Positions 32,061-40,507 of a stretch of DNA of 64,000 bases are shown piece by piece. Every line of letters starts with the position of its first letter. The stretch's first letter is position 1. The notes beneath the pieces were generated by a model, which searched no databases, was not told the DNA's origin, and saw only the letters and a list, made by a program, of their open reading frames with translations. The position numbers and the translations under genes are program-made. This DNA is from Agrobacterium cucumeris (GTDB taxonomy: Bacteria; Pseudomonadota; Alphaproteobacteria; Rhizobiales; Rhizobiaceae): the NCBI RefSeq assembly GCF_030036535.1, contig NZ_CP080388.1, positions 496,001 to 560,000 of the forward strand, in the 5' to 3' direction.

Positions 32061-34037
32061 TCATAAAGTCCGCGACAGGAACTGACGCAGTCGTTCCGAT
32101 CGCGGATTGCTGAACAATTCCGCAGGCGTACTCTCTTCCTCCACCTTTCCCTGGTGCAGGAACAGAATCTTGTGCGATACCTCGCGCGCAAACTGCATTT
32201 CATGCGTGACGAGGATCATGGTGTTGCCCTCTTCCGCCAGCTGGCGGATCACCCGCAGGACTTCGCCCACGAGTTCCGGGTCGAGAGCCGATGTCGGCTC
32301 ATCGCAGAGGATGACTTTCGGCCGCATGGCAAGCGTTCTGGCAATGGCGGCGCGTTGCTGCTGGCCGCCGGAGAGCTGACCGGGATACTGGGCATGTTTT
32401 TCCGAAAGCCCGACCTTCTTCAGCAACTGATGGGCGTGTTCGATCGCATCATGACGACGTTCACCCAGCACATGCACCGGCGCCTCGATGATGTTTTCAA
32501 GCACGGACATATGGGGCCAGAGATTGAAGTTCTGAAACACCATACCGACGCGAGCGCGAATACGCTCGACCTGGCGCATGTCGGCGGGATGAGAGCGGCC
32601 GTTCCCTGCGCTCTTCATCCGTATTTCCTCACCATCGATGACGATCGTGCCGCTGCTGGGCTGTTCGAGCAGGTTTATGCAGCGCAAAAACGTGCTCTTG
32701 CCGGAACCGGACGATCCGATCATCGAGACGACTTCGCCGGGGTCGGCGCTCAGCCCGACACCTGACAGCACCTCGTGCGTGCCGAAGCTTTTATGCAGAT
32801 CGCGAACTTCAACGGCTGGTCGGTCATGACGCTTGATGTTGACCGGGATCGCCGGTGGCCAGTTGATGACGGACGCAGGAGCGGCCGCTGTTGTGATTTC
32901 TCTCTCCCTATCCGGCCCGGCGACCGAGGCGAGCGCCGTCAGTGCGCGGTCGAAATATCGCAGGCTTGTCCCAAGACAGTTCTGCTGCCATTCGGGATCA
33001 ACCGGAATGAAGGCTGTGCGCAGCGTCGTCTTGATTTTCCGGCCAAGCGGAGATTCGATATTTCCGAACAGATGCAGCCAGTTATCCGCCTGCACGGCAT
33101 CCATCACAACAGGGCCTTCAAGGGTTCCGCATTCGATCACGAGCGGCAGCACACGGCTGTTCGGCAGGGATTTGCGCACAGCTGCCGAGACATAACCCGT
33201 GGCGGTCGCGGCAATGCCGGTATCTGTCGTTGCACCCTTGCCGGTCATCACGACCGCCAGCGCATGCCCATAGGTTTTCCTGCCCCATTCCAGCCCGTCA
33301 TGGTCCTCTTCGGCGACGCTGAGCAAAGCGGGATATCCGTAAGGTCCGGCACCGGTATGCAGATCGAAGACGATGACATCGGACGCACCGCTGACGAAGG
33401 TATTCAAAACATCCCTGAGAGTGTGGTTCGACCATGTCGGACCGCTGCCGCCGTAAAATAGTCCGTCCGGACAGTCATATTGGCCTGCTTCAACGATTGC
33501 AGCGATGCCGGCATGACCACCCGCTGCGGCTTTGGCGTCTTTCAGTTTTTGATCGGCACGATCACGATCAGGCCCATCCCACTCGGCGCAGGCAAAGGCC
33601 TCGTGAAGCGCCGCATATCGCTCGTTTCGCGGAACGGCGGCTTCCCAGTCAATGAAATTGCGGTTGAGATCGACATTGTCTTCGTTGACCCGACGGCTCC
33701 ATGCCGTCCCCCAGGGATTGATCAGGTGAATGATCACGACAGCCGTATCGGCGGCGAGGGGCAACGGATTGTTCGCAGAGAGCCATTCGGCCTGGCATGC
33801 CGATCCGAATTGCCCCTCCACCCCGTGGGTGCCGGACAGGATGACAAGCTTTTTCGATGCATTGCGTTCACCGAGATAAGCAACATCGGTAAAAAGCGGC
33901 TCGCCGCCGGGGCCATGCAATGGATGTTTGTATTCAAACAGGGCAGCGCCGGACCGGCGTGCCGCGGAGAGAAAACGCTGTCGCAGCACAGTATAGTCCA
34001 CAGAATAGAGCTCAGGCTGCCTGATGTGGCGCATCAA
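32061..34037 (-). CDS. Fusion: DUF2817 peptidase-like domain + amino-acid ABC transporter ATPase
   Basis: 658 residues in one uninterrupted frame. Residues about 15-370 form a DUF2817/M14-like zinc hydrolase domain: LSGTHGVEGQFGS gives an HxxE zinc pair, DLNRNFIDW is the Asn-Arg motif of carboxypeptidase-like enzymes, and VFDLHTGAGPYG gives the third histidine. Residues about 405-658 are a HisP/GlnQ-type ATPase with Walker [10 protein letters not shown], signature LSGGQQQR and Walker [15 protein letters not shown] short linker (SVINWPPAIPVNIKRHDR) joins them. The importer has no other ATPase gene nearby, so the fusion must energise it. It may hydrolyse the imported amide or ester as it enters. 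I know of no described fusion like this. Confidence 0.85.
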   Translation of the reverse strand: MMRHIRQPELYSVDYTVLRQRFLSAARRSGAALFEYKHPLHGPGGEPLFTDVAYLGERNASKKLVILSGTHGVEGQFGSACQAEWLSANNPLPLAADTAVVIIHLINPWGTAWSRRVNEDNVDLNRNFIDWEAAVPRNERYAALHEAFACAEWDGPDRDRADQKLKDAKAAAGGHAGIAAIVEAGQYDCPDGLFYGGSGPTWSNHTLRDVLNTFVSGASDVIVFDLHTGAGPYGYPALLSVAEEDHDGLEWGRKTYGHALAVVMTGKGATTDTGIAATATGYVSAAVRKSLPNSRVLPLVIECGTLEGPVVMDAVQADNWLHLFGNIESPLGRKIKTTLRTAFIPVDPEWQQNCLGTSLRYFDRALTALASVAGPDREREITTAAAPASVINWPPAIPVNIKRHDRPAVEVRDLHKSFGTHEVLSGVGLSADPGEVVSMIGSSGSGKSTFLRCINLLEQPSSGTIVIDGEEIRMKSAGNGRSHPADMRQVERIRARVGMVFQNFNLWPHMSVLENIIEAPVHVLGERRHDAIEHAHQLLKKVGLSEKHAQYPGQLSGGQQQRAAIARTLAMRPKVILCDEPTSALDPELVGEVLRVIRQLAEEGNTMILVTHEMQFAREVSHKILFLHQGKVEEESTPAELFSNPRSERLRQFLSRTL

Positions 34038-34109
34038 GGATACTCCCGATTGATTGCAGAGGTCGGCTTTTGCCGTTCACCCGCTATGTTCCAGATTATT
34101 TTTTGTGAT

Positions 34110-34138
34110 CTTCGCCTGGCTCCATGGGCCAAGCGAAG
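34110..34138 (-). other. Stem-loop between the Rieske oxygenase and the fusion gene
   Basis: CTTCGC and GCGAAG arms with inner TGGC/GCCA pairing (one bulged base each side) in the 133-bp intercistronic gap. It could give the oxygenase a higher transcript level than the importer downstream. There is no U-tract. Confidence 0.45.
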
Positions 34139-34170
34139 AACCTATTGCTAAAGCATTCCGGCGCTGGCGA

Positions 34171-35211
34171 TTATTCTGCGGCAGCGACCATGCTCACAGT
34201 CTCGCTTTCGATCATCTGCGAAAGTTTACGCCGGAACCGCAGGGGGCCAACGTCGATCTTCAGATCAAGGTTGGGGGTCTGCTTGTTGGCAATACCGTGA
34301 TGAACCGCTTCCAGCACGATACGGTCCTCTTCAAACGCACCACGAACGGAGGTTGCAAAACGCGCCGAAACATCCGGGTCGTCGGGTGCGAAATTGCGCA
34401 TCTGGAACCAGTAATATTTCGTGCGGTTCTCATCCACCGGTGTCATGAAGTTGTAGCTGTCCATCAGGAACGTATTGTCCGGCAATTCCCGGCCCTCGCC
34501 ACCGGAGCCGGACGGTGCAAAGATCGCCTTGATGATGGCGTTGCTGGGATAGCGAACCTCGTAATGCTGTTTGCGGTCGCACGTCCCTTCAAACTGCAGA
34601 AAGGGGGCGTAGAAAGGCGCGGGTTCCGAATCCAGCATCCACCGCCAGACCACCACGCCATCGCTTTTCACCGTCGTTTCCAGCGGCGTTTCTTCGCAGG
34701 CCGAACTGGCGAACGAACTCTGATGCACCCAGGCAACGTGGGACGGATCAAGCAGATTGTCCGTCATATAGAGGTAATTGCAGTTGATCGTCATGGACTC
34801 GCCGCGATTGACGCCCCAGGACGGATCGCCGAAATGCTCGACATGGAAAATCTCGGCGGGATCGGCTTTCGCAGCGTCACCCATCCAGATCCAGACAAGT
34901 CCGTAACGTTCTTCGACCGGATAGGACCGCACGCAGGCCACATGTGGAATACGCTCTGCCCCCGGTACGCGGGTGCAGGCGCCCGAACAGTCGAAGGTCA
35001 GGCCATGATAACCACATTCGACATCATCGCCCTTGATGCGCCCCATGGATAAGGGCAGCTTGCGATGGGGACAGGCATCTTCAAGGGCTGCCAGCTTTCC
35101 ACTCTGCAGGCGATAAAGGACGATATTTTCGCCGAGCATCGTAACGGGTGTCAGGTCGCGGCCGATTTCATGATCCCATGTCGCGACGTACCAGGCATTC
35201 CTGAGAAACAT
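34171..35211 (-). CDS. VanA-like Rieske [2Fe-2S] oxygenase (oxidative demethylase family)
   Basis: 346 residues from the ATG at 35211, with GGGGAAG before it; 25 upstream codons of the frame lack a ribosome site. The N-terminal Rieske domain has CPHRKLPLSMG and CGYHGL (C-x-H ... C-x2-H). The mononuclear iron motif is DNLLDPSHVAWVH. The opening FLRNAWYVATWDHEIG is typical of the vanillate O-demethylase/dicamba demethylase group. Such enzymes remove O- or N-methyl groups as formaldehyde, which fits gfa and frmA downstream in the same operon. Electrons would come from the reductase at 24003. The substrate is unknown. Confidence 0.9.
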   Translation of the reverse strand: MFLRNAWYVATWDHEIGRDLTPVTMLGENIVLYRLQSGKLAALEDACPHRKLPLSMGRIKGDDVECGYHGLTFDCSGACTRVPGAERIPHVACVRSYPVEERYGLVWIWMGDAAKADPAEIFHVEHFGDPSWGVNRGESMTINCNYLYMTDNLLDPSHVAWVHQSSFASSACEETPLETTVKSDGVVVWRWMLDSEPAPFYAPFLQFEGTCDRKQHYEVRYPSNAIIKAIFAPSGSGGEGRELPDNTFLMDSYNFMTPVDENRTKYYWFQMRNFAPDDPDVSARFATSVRGAFEEDRIVLEAVHHGIANKQTPNLDLKIDVGPLRFRRKLSQMIESETVSMVAAAE

Positions 35212-35295
35212 TTTTCTTCCCCTTCTTCCAGCTTCCAGTGAGAGAAGTATTTTCTTTGTGGCGCTGGCCGACAAGCGGATTTCCATTGCGTTCTT

Positions 35296-35312
35296 GTTTA
35301 GAAAAACTTAAC
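35296..35312. promoter_or_regulatory. Operator-like inverted repeat, copy A, between Rieske and LysR genes
   Basis: GTTTAG-AAAAA-CTTAAC followed by AAAAGACA. The arms match with one substitution. It is centred in the divergent promoter region, 25 bp before the LysR start and 85 bp before the oxygenase start. It is the same as the site at 23724 in arms, spacer length and following A-rich sequence. Confidence 0.6.
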
Positions 35313-35337
35313 AAAAGACAGAATCGGAGATACCGTC

Positions 35338-36264
35338 TTGGCCATGCCTCCCCTCCATGCCCTGCAAGCTTTTGAAGCCGTTGGAAGGTGCGGTACGATG
35401 AGGACCGCTGCAAAAGAGCTTGGCGTGACACCCAGCGCCATCAGCCAACAGGTGCGCAAGCTTGAGGATCATCTCGGCGTCACGCTTCTTGAGCGCGTGG
35501 GACGCCGTGTGGAGTTGACGTCATGGGGCGTCCTTCTTCACAAGGAGGTCGCCAAGGGTTTCAATCAGCTTCATCATTCCGTCGATGTGCTTGAGCGGGC
35601 GCGGAGCCAAACCGGCATTGTGCTCACCGCTCTCAGTTCGGTCGTCAACAAATGGATCGGCCGCAAAATCTTCGATTGGCAGGCTCTCTACCCCGAAGCC
35701 AATGTTCGCATCATCGGCAAGGACGACGAACCCAGCCTCACAGCCGGGCAGAGCGATTTCCGCATAACCTATGGAAAGCGCGCAGAAGTGCACGCCCATT
35801 TCGCTCCTCTCTACACGGACTGGGTAGTTCCCGCCTGCTCGCCCCGTCTGCTGGGCGACCGAACTCTGGCGACCGCCGCGGACGTTCTCAAATTCCCTTT
35901 GCTCAACATCGAGTGGGAATCCCATTACAGCCGGCCGCCACAGTGGAGCGAATGGGCGCAGCTCGTTGGTGCGACCGTGAATGAAAGGCTCTCAAGTCTG
36001 TTTTTCGCACTTTCGAGCAACGCAATCGACGCCGCCGTCAACGGCCACGGCTTCGTTCTGGCTCAGCTTTCTATGATCGAGGACGAGTTGGAGGCAGGCA
36101 CTCTTATCGTGCCGTTTGATATTCGCCTTCCACTTCCCGAGAGTTATTATCTGGCCTGGGATCGCTCCGCATTTGAGAAACCCTATGGAAGAGAATTTCA
36201 TATGTGGGTGATGGGGATTGCGAAAAAGCAATCCGTCATCTCATCTCCAGCGGGCAGCGCCTGA
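35338..36264 (+). CDS. LysR-family regulator (GcvA-like), divergent from the Rieske operon
   Basis: 308 residues. A TTG at 35338 lies 8 bases after GGAG and is a better start than the ATG at 35344. The winged helix has HALQAFEAVGRCGTMRTAAK and GVTPSAISQQVRKLEDHLG, typical of the GcvA subgroup, followed by a full effector domain. Divergent placement and the paired operators make it the likely regulator of both the Rieske/importer operon and the reductase operon. The effector is probably the imported substrate or its product (inferred). Confidence 0.92.
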   Translation: MAMPPLHALQAFEAVGRCGTMRTAAKELGVTPSAISQQVRKLEDHLGVTLLERVGRRVELTSWGVLLHKEVAKGFNQLHHSVDVLERARSQTGIVLTALSSVVNKWIGRKIFDWQALYPEANVRIIGKDDEPSLTAGQSDFRITYGKRAEVHAHFAPLYTDWVVPACSPRLLGDRTLATAADVLKFPLLNIEWESHYSRPPQWSEWAQLVGATVNERLSSLFFALSSNAIDAAVNGHGFVLAQLSMIEDELEAGTLIVPFDIRLPLPESYYLAWDRSAFEKPYGREFHMWVMGIAKKQSVISSPAGSA

Positions 36265-36291
36265 TCGGGGAAACTTCGCAGATCGCGATCG

Positions 36292-37221
36292 CTATTGCGG
36301 CCTTTCTGTTTGCCCATTTGGAAGTGTCATCCTCAAGCGGTGAATATGGGCAGCCCCGATGCCGCAGCAGCCGCCGATGATCGTCGCGCCGGCCTCTGCC
36401 CAGGAGCAGGCATAACGCGAATAGACATCGTCATTCAAATCCTTGCGCGTGTCGTGCAGGCCCTCATTGGCGGCCGCTTCACCCTGTTCGCCTTCGAAGG
36501 CATTGGCGTAGACACCGATTTCGAGGCGGACATTCTTCTCCCGGAAGACACGCGCTGCCACCTCTACGGCCCCCTGCATGACCTCGGGCTTGCTGCAATT
36601 GAACAAAATGGCTTCGGCACCCGATGAAGCCGCCCAGGAGGCGGCATTTTCAACAGTTTCGGTTGACCGGAGTTTCGGTTCGTCGCCGCTTATCGCTGCC
36701 TCGCCATCCTCCAGTGTAAACGAAATCCAGAGCGGTTTGCCGGTTGCCGCCACCGCTTCGCGGACGGCGTCCGCCTCGGCGATCAGGCTCAGCGTCTCGC
36801 CGAGCCATACGTCGACGAAGGGCGCAAGGTTTTCGACGAGCACTTTCAGATAGTCCTGCACTCGCGAAGGCTGAAAATTCTGCGGCTCGTAGGAGCCGAA
36901 GATCGGCGGCAGCGAACCGGCAACCAGCACTTTGCGATCCGTGACCGCATCGGCTGCTTCCCGCGCCAGACGGCCTGCGAGGCGGATCAGCGCTGGCCCC
37001 TCGTTCCGGAACCTTTCCTCACCGATGTGGAAGGGGACGAGCGCGTAGCTGTTCGTGGTGATGATCTGCGTCCCCGCGGCGATGAATTCCCTGTGAACCT
37101 CGCGCACGATGTCAGGTGAATTCATCAGCGCCAGTGCCGACCATTCAGGCTGCTTAAGCTCGGCGCCGAGCCGCAGCAGCTCGCGACTCATACCGCCGTC
37201 GAGAATTCGTATTGTGCTCAT
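36292..37221 (-). CDS. Homocysteine S-methyltransferase family protein
   Basis: 309-residue TIM-barrel methyltransferase. The N-terminal ILDGGMSRELLRLGAEL stretch is followed by the zinc cysteines in LFNCSKPEVM and the C-terminal GGCCGIG. The family includes MmuM (S-methylmethionine donor) and betaine-homocysteine methyltransferase. It is the last gene of the second amino-acid importer operon, so its methyl donor may be an imported methylated amino acid such as S-methylmethionine or a betaine. It is convergent with the LysR gene, 27 bp apart. Confidence 0.9.
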   Translation of the reverse strand: MSTIRILDGGMSRELLRLGAELKQPEWSALALMNSPDIVREVHREFIAAGTQIITTNSYALVPFHIGEERFRNEGPALIRLAGRLAREAADAVTDRKVLVAGSLPPIFGSYEPQNFQPSRVQDYLKVLVENLAPFVDVWLGETLSLIAEADAVREAVAATGKPLWISFTLEDGEAAISGDEPKLRSTETVENAASWAASSGAEAILFNCSKPEVMQGAVEVAARVFREKNVRLEIGVYANAFEGEQGEAAANEGLHDTRKDLNDDVYSRYACSWAEAGATIIGGCCGIGAAHIHRLRMTLPNGQTERPQ

Positions 37222-37299
37222 GAGTTCATCTCCATTCAGGCTATCGCGCCGTCACCGGCAGCGGGATTTTCAAAACAATGTGGTGGATTGTCCGTGCAG

Positions 37300-37989
37300 C
37301 TAGCGGCGAACCGGCACCTGTGCTTCCAGACCTCGAAAGACACGGGCGATCAAGGCCGTCAGGGCAAGATAGAAGCAGGTAACAACGAGCAGCGGCTCAT
37401 AGACCAGCAGGGTGTCCTGGCGAACCTTGTTGGCCACGGCATAGAGATCCATCACGGTGACGGTGAAGGCGAGCGGCGTCGCCTTTAGCTGCATGATGAT
37501 TTCTCCCGCAATCGTCGGCAGGGCGATGCGAATGGCGCGTGGCAGCCAGATGCGGCGGGTCAGCTTCCAGGGTGAAAGGCCAAAGGCCCGACCGGCCTCG
37601 AGTTCGCCCTTGGGAACGGCAAGCAGCGCGCCGCGCAAGACCTCGGCCTCATAAGCCGCATAATTCAGCGTGAAGCTGACGGCAGCGAAAAAGAAGCCCT
37701 CGCGCAAAATCGGCCAGAACAGGCTCTGGCGAAGCCCGGGAACCATGGGCAGCAGCGAACCGACCCCGTAATAAAGCAGCCAGAGCTGGATCAGCAGCGG
37801 CGTGCCGCGAAAGAAGGTGCAGTAGCCGCGAGCCAAAAACCGCGTCAGCCTGCCGCCGCTGACCTGCGCGAAAGCAAGCCCGATGGCGAGGATGAAGCCG
37901 AACACCACCGAGATCACCAGCAGCGCCACCGTCTGCCACGCACCCGTCAGAAGCAGCGGCCAATAGTTCGGTATCCAGTCAAAACTCAT
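37300..37989 (-). CDS. Amino-acid ABC transporter permease (second system), HisM type
   Basis: 229-residue inner-membrane permease with FLARGYCTFFRGTPLLIQLW and the coupling loop LEAGRAFGLSPWKLTRRIWL. It follows the HisQ-type permease by 12 bp and precedes the homocysteine methyltransferase gene by 78 bp. It belongs to the second, separate polar amino-acid importer. Confidence 0.92.
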   Translation of the reverse strand: MSFDWIPNYWPLLLTGAWQTVALLVISVVFGFILAIGLAFAQVSGGRLTRFLARGYCTFFRGTPLLIQLWLLYYGVGSLLPMVPGLRQSLFWPILREGFFFAAVSFTLNYAAYEAEVLRGALLAVPKGELEAGRAFGLSPWKLTRRIWLPRAIRIALPTIAGEIIMQLKATPLAFTVTVMDLYAVANKVRQDTLLVYEPLLVVTCFYLALTALIARVFRGLEAQVPVRR

Positions 37990-38001
37990 GGGGTGCTTTC
38001 C

Positions 38002-38727
38002 TCAGGCAAGGCGCGGCTGTCCGCGCCGCACCCGTCCTTCGATCATTTTGACGACGACGTTGGAAACGAGCGTGATGGCGAGGTAAAGAAATGCCGACGC
38101 CAGGAAGAACAGGAAGTAATGTTTGGTGCTTGCCCCGGCGAGACGGGTGGCGAGCGCCAGCTCCTGATAACCGACCACCGCGACCAGCGCGCTATCCTTG
38201 GTGACCGACATCCATAGATTGGCAAGGCCCGGCAGCGCATTGGGCAGAAGTGCCGGCAACAGGACCCGGCGGAACCTCAGGACCGGCCCCATGCCAAAGG
38301 CCTTGGCGGCGTCGATCTGCCCGGCGGGGATGGCGAGGATTGCACCGCGCAGCACCTCTGTCATGTAGGCGCCCTGAACGAAACCCAACACGGCGACGGC
38401 CGCGATGAAACCGTTGACCTCGACAGGCGGCAGGTTGAGAGCCGCCAGCAGCCGATTGAGACCATCGGTGCCCGCATAATAAAGCCCGACGATCAGGATC
38501 AATTCCGGAACGGAGCGGATCACCGTCGTATAGAGATCAAGCGGAAGCCGGAGCAAAGGATGACCCGAAAGCTTTCCAAGCGCACCGGCCGTGCCAAGCA
38601 ACAGCCCGATCGCGAAGGCGCAGGCCGAGATGGCGACCGTGGCGACGGCACCTGCCAAAAGCACGCCGCCCCATCCCGGAGGATAGGGAGACAGCAGTTC
38701 CAGAATGCCCTGTTGCGCGTTCGCCAT
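38002..38727 (-). CDS. Amino-acid ABC transporter permease (second system), HisQ type
   Basis: 241 residues with TTVIRSVPELILIVGLYYAG and the coupling loop IDAAKAFGMGPVLRFRRVLL. It lies 11 bp downstream of the binding-protein gene. Together with the HisM-type subunit it forms the pore of the second importer. Confidence 0.92.
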   Translation of the reverse strand: MANAQQGILELLSPYPPGWGGVLLAGAVATVAISACAFAIGLLLGTAGALGKLSGHPLLRLPLDLYTTVIRSVPELILIVGLYYAGTDGLNRLLAALNLPPVEVNGFIAAVAVLGFVQGAYMTEVLRGAILAIPAGQIDAAKAFGMGPVLRFRRVLLPALLPNALPGLANLWMSVTKDSALVAVVGYQELALATRLAGASTKHYFLFFLASAFLYLAITLVSNVVVKMIEGRVRRGQPRLA

Positions 38728-38738
38728 CTGATGACTGC

Positions 38739-39512
38739 TTATTTCGCGCCGTAGATGTCGAAATCGAAGTATTTCTTCGTGATCGCTTCATACTGGCCGT
38801 TGGTGTGAACCTCAGCTATCGCCTTGTTCAGCCTGGCTTTCAGTTCGGTGTCTTCCTTGCGCAGGCCGCCCGAAACGCCGGCTCCAAGTATTTCCTTGTC
38901 ATCGGAAACGTCGCCCATTTTCACGCAGCAATCCTTGCCACCATCGCTTTTCAGGAAGGCGTCGAGTGCCAGTGAATCACCGAAGACATAGTCGATGCGG
39001 CCAGCAGCCAGATCCTGGAATGCCTCATCGAGTGTCTGATAGGTCTTTTCGTCGGCGACGCCGGCAAAATACTTTTTGTAGTACTCAGACTGGATGGTCG
39101 ACACCTGGATGCCGATCGTCTTGCCCTTCACGTCTTCAGCCGCGGCGCCGGGCTTCTGGTCTTTGGGGCCGATCAGCGTGCTTGGCGTGTTGTAATATTT
39201 GTCGGTGAAGTCGATCACCTTCGAGCGCTCCGCCGTGTTCGACATGGACGACCAGATCACATCGAACTTTTTGCTCTGCAGGGCCGGAATGAGGCCGTCC
39301 CAGGAAATATCCACGATGGAGCATTTTTCCTTCATCTCTTCGCAGACCGCGTTCATAAGGTCGATTTCCCATCCGTGCCATGTGCCCGAGGCGTCCTTGG
39401 CGAAGAAGGGCGGATAGGATTCGTTCATGATGCCAAAGCGGACTTCGGCCTGTGCCGTGAAGGCAGACAGCGCAAACGCAGCGCCAGCGAAAAACATGGG
39501 AAGCAGTTTCAT
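38739..39512 (-). CDS. Amino-acid ABC transporter substrate-binding protein (second system)
   Basis: 257 residues from the ATG at 39512; a TTG two codons earlier is closer to AGGAG and is a possible start. The signal peptide is MKLLPMFFAGAAFALSAFTA(QA). The mature N-terminus EVRFGIMNESYPPF and the ligand hinge FDVIWSSMSNTAERSKVIDF are family 3 features. The CCVK segment adds an unusual Cys pair in the second lobe. Specificity is likely for a cationic or methylated amino acid, inferred from the neighbours. Confidence 0.92.
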   Translation of the reverse strand: MKLLPMFFAGAAFALSAFTAQAEVRFGIMNESYPPFFAKDASGTWHGWEIDLMNAVCEEMKEKCSIVDISWDGLIPALQSKKFDVIWSSMSNTAERSKVIDFTDKYYNTPSTLIGPKDQKPGAAAEDVKGKTIGIQVSTIQSEYYKKYFAGVADEKTYQTLDEAFQDLAAGRIDYVFGDSLALDAFLKSDGGKDCCVKMGDVSDDKEILGAGVSGGLRKEDTELKARLNKAIAEVHTNGQYEAITKKYFDFDIYGAK

Positions 39513-39560
39513 TCGCAAGGTTTCTCCTGATGGGTGTTGTCGATGATGGCGGGTTGTGCG

Positions 39561-40340
39561 TCAGTGGGCGATGAGGCCGGTGAATTCCCGGCATCGGGCG
39601 CTGACGGGTGCACCGAATATTTGTTCCGGCGGGCCTTCCTCCTCGACCTGTCCCTGATGAAGGAAGAGAACGCGGTTCGAGACATCGCGGGCAAAGCGCA
39701 TTTCATGCGTGACGATCAGCATGGTTCTGCCCTCTTCCGCGAGATCGCGGATGACTTTGAGAACCTCGCCGACCAGTTCCGGATCAAGCGCCGATGTCGG
39801 CTCATCGAACAGCATGACATCAGGGTCGACGCAAAGCGCTCTGGCGATCGCCGCACGCTGCTGCTGCCCCCCGGAAAGGAAGGCCGGATAGGTATCGCGC
39901 TTTTCGAAAAGCCCAACCTTGTGAAGCAGGGCCTCGGCTTTTTCGACCGCTTCACGCCGCGGCATGCCCATGACATGAACAGGCGCCTCGATGACGTTCT
40001 CCAGCACGGTGCGATGCGCCCAGAGATTGAAGCTTTGAAAGACCATGCCGAGCCCGGTGCGCAGCCGTTCAACCTGTCGCCAGCTGCGCGGCTGCAACCG
40101 CCCGTCGCGACCGGCCTTCAGCGCTATCTCCTCGCCGTTCACAGCAATGCGGCCGCGATCGGGCGTTTCCAGAAAATTGATGCATCTGAGGAAGGTGCTT
40201 TTGCCGGAACCCGAGGAGCCAATAATGGAAATCACATCAGACTTGTGGGCCTGCACCGAAATCCCTTTGAGAACCTGATGCGGGCCGAAGCTTTTGTGGA
40301 GATCTTCGACGCGAAGAGCAGGAAAGGACTGGTCTGGCAT
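39561..40340 (-). CDS. Amino-acid ABC transporter ATP-binding protein (second system)
   Basis: 259-residue HisP/GlnQ-type ATPase: Walker [11 protein letters not shown]-loop [10 protein letters not shown], signature [15 protein letters not shown], Walker [14 protein letters not shown] and switch His in VTHEM. It is the first gene of the operon ATPase, binding protein, HisQ, HisM, homocysteine methyltransferase. It is a close relative of the ATPase half of the fusion at 32061, but without the DUF2817 domain. Confidence 0.94.
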   Translation of the reverse strand: MPDQSFPALRVEDLHKSFGPHQVLKGISVQAHKSDVISIIGSSGSGKSTFLRCINFLETPDRGRIAVNGEEIALKAGRDGRLQPRSWRQVERLRTGLGMVFQSFNLWAHRTVLENVIEAPVHVMGMPRREAVEKAEALLHKVGLFEKRDTYPAFLSGGQQQRAAIARALCVDPDVMLFDEPTSALDPELVGEVLKVIRDLAEEGRTMLIVTHEMRFARDVSNRVLFLHQGQVEEEGPPEQIFGAPVSARCREFTGLIAH

Positions 40341-40413
40341 GCATGGTTCCGGCTAATTTGAATTTGCGGAGAATAATGACAAAATAACGCGGTTTTTTCG
40401 CGCAATTTCTATC

Positions 40414-40438
40414 TATTTTGCTTTTTTCATGCAAAATA
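40414..40438. promoter_or_regulatory. Inverted repeat, likely Lrp/AsnC operator
   Basis: TATTTTGC-N9-GCAAAATA, perfect 8-bp arms, in the 167-bp divergent region between the ABC ATPase and Lrp genes. A further half-like CAAAATAA lies nearby on the ATPase side. AT-rich symmetric arms fit Lrp-family binding. Confidence 0.6.
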
Positions 40439-40507
40439 ATCTTCTTCATGCGGCAAGTGCGGCGAAATACCTGAAGGGCCGCAGCTGAAACCGAACTGGA
40501 TCAGACA

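Noticed and set aside
34054..35052. 332-codon plus-strand open frame opposite the Rieske gene
   Set aside because: The minus-strand Rieske protein has all metal-ligand motifs; this frame has none and no start signal.
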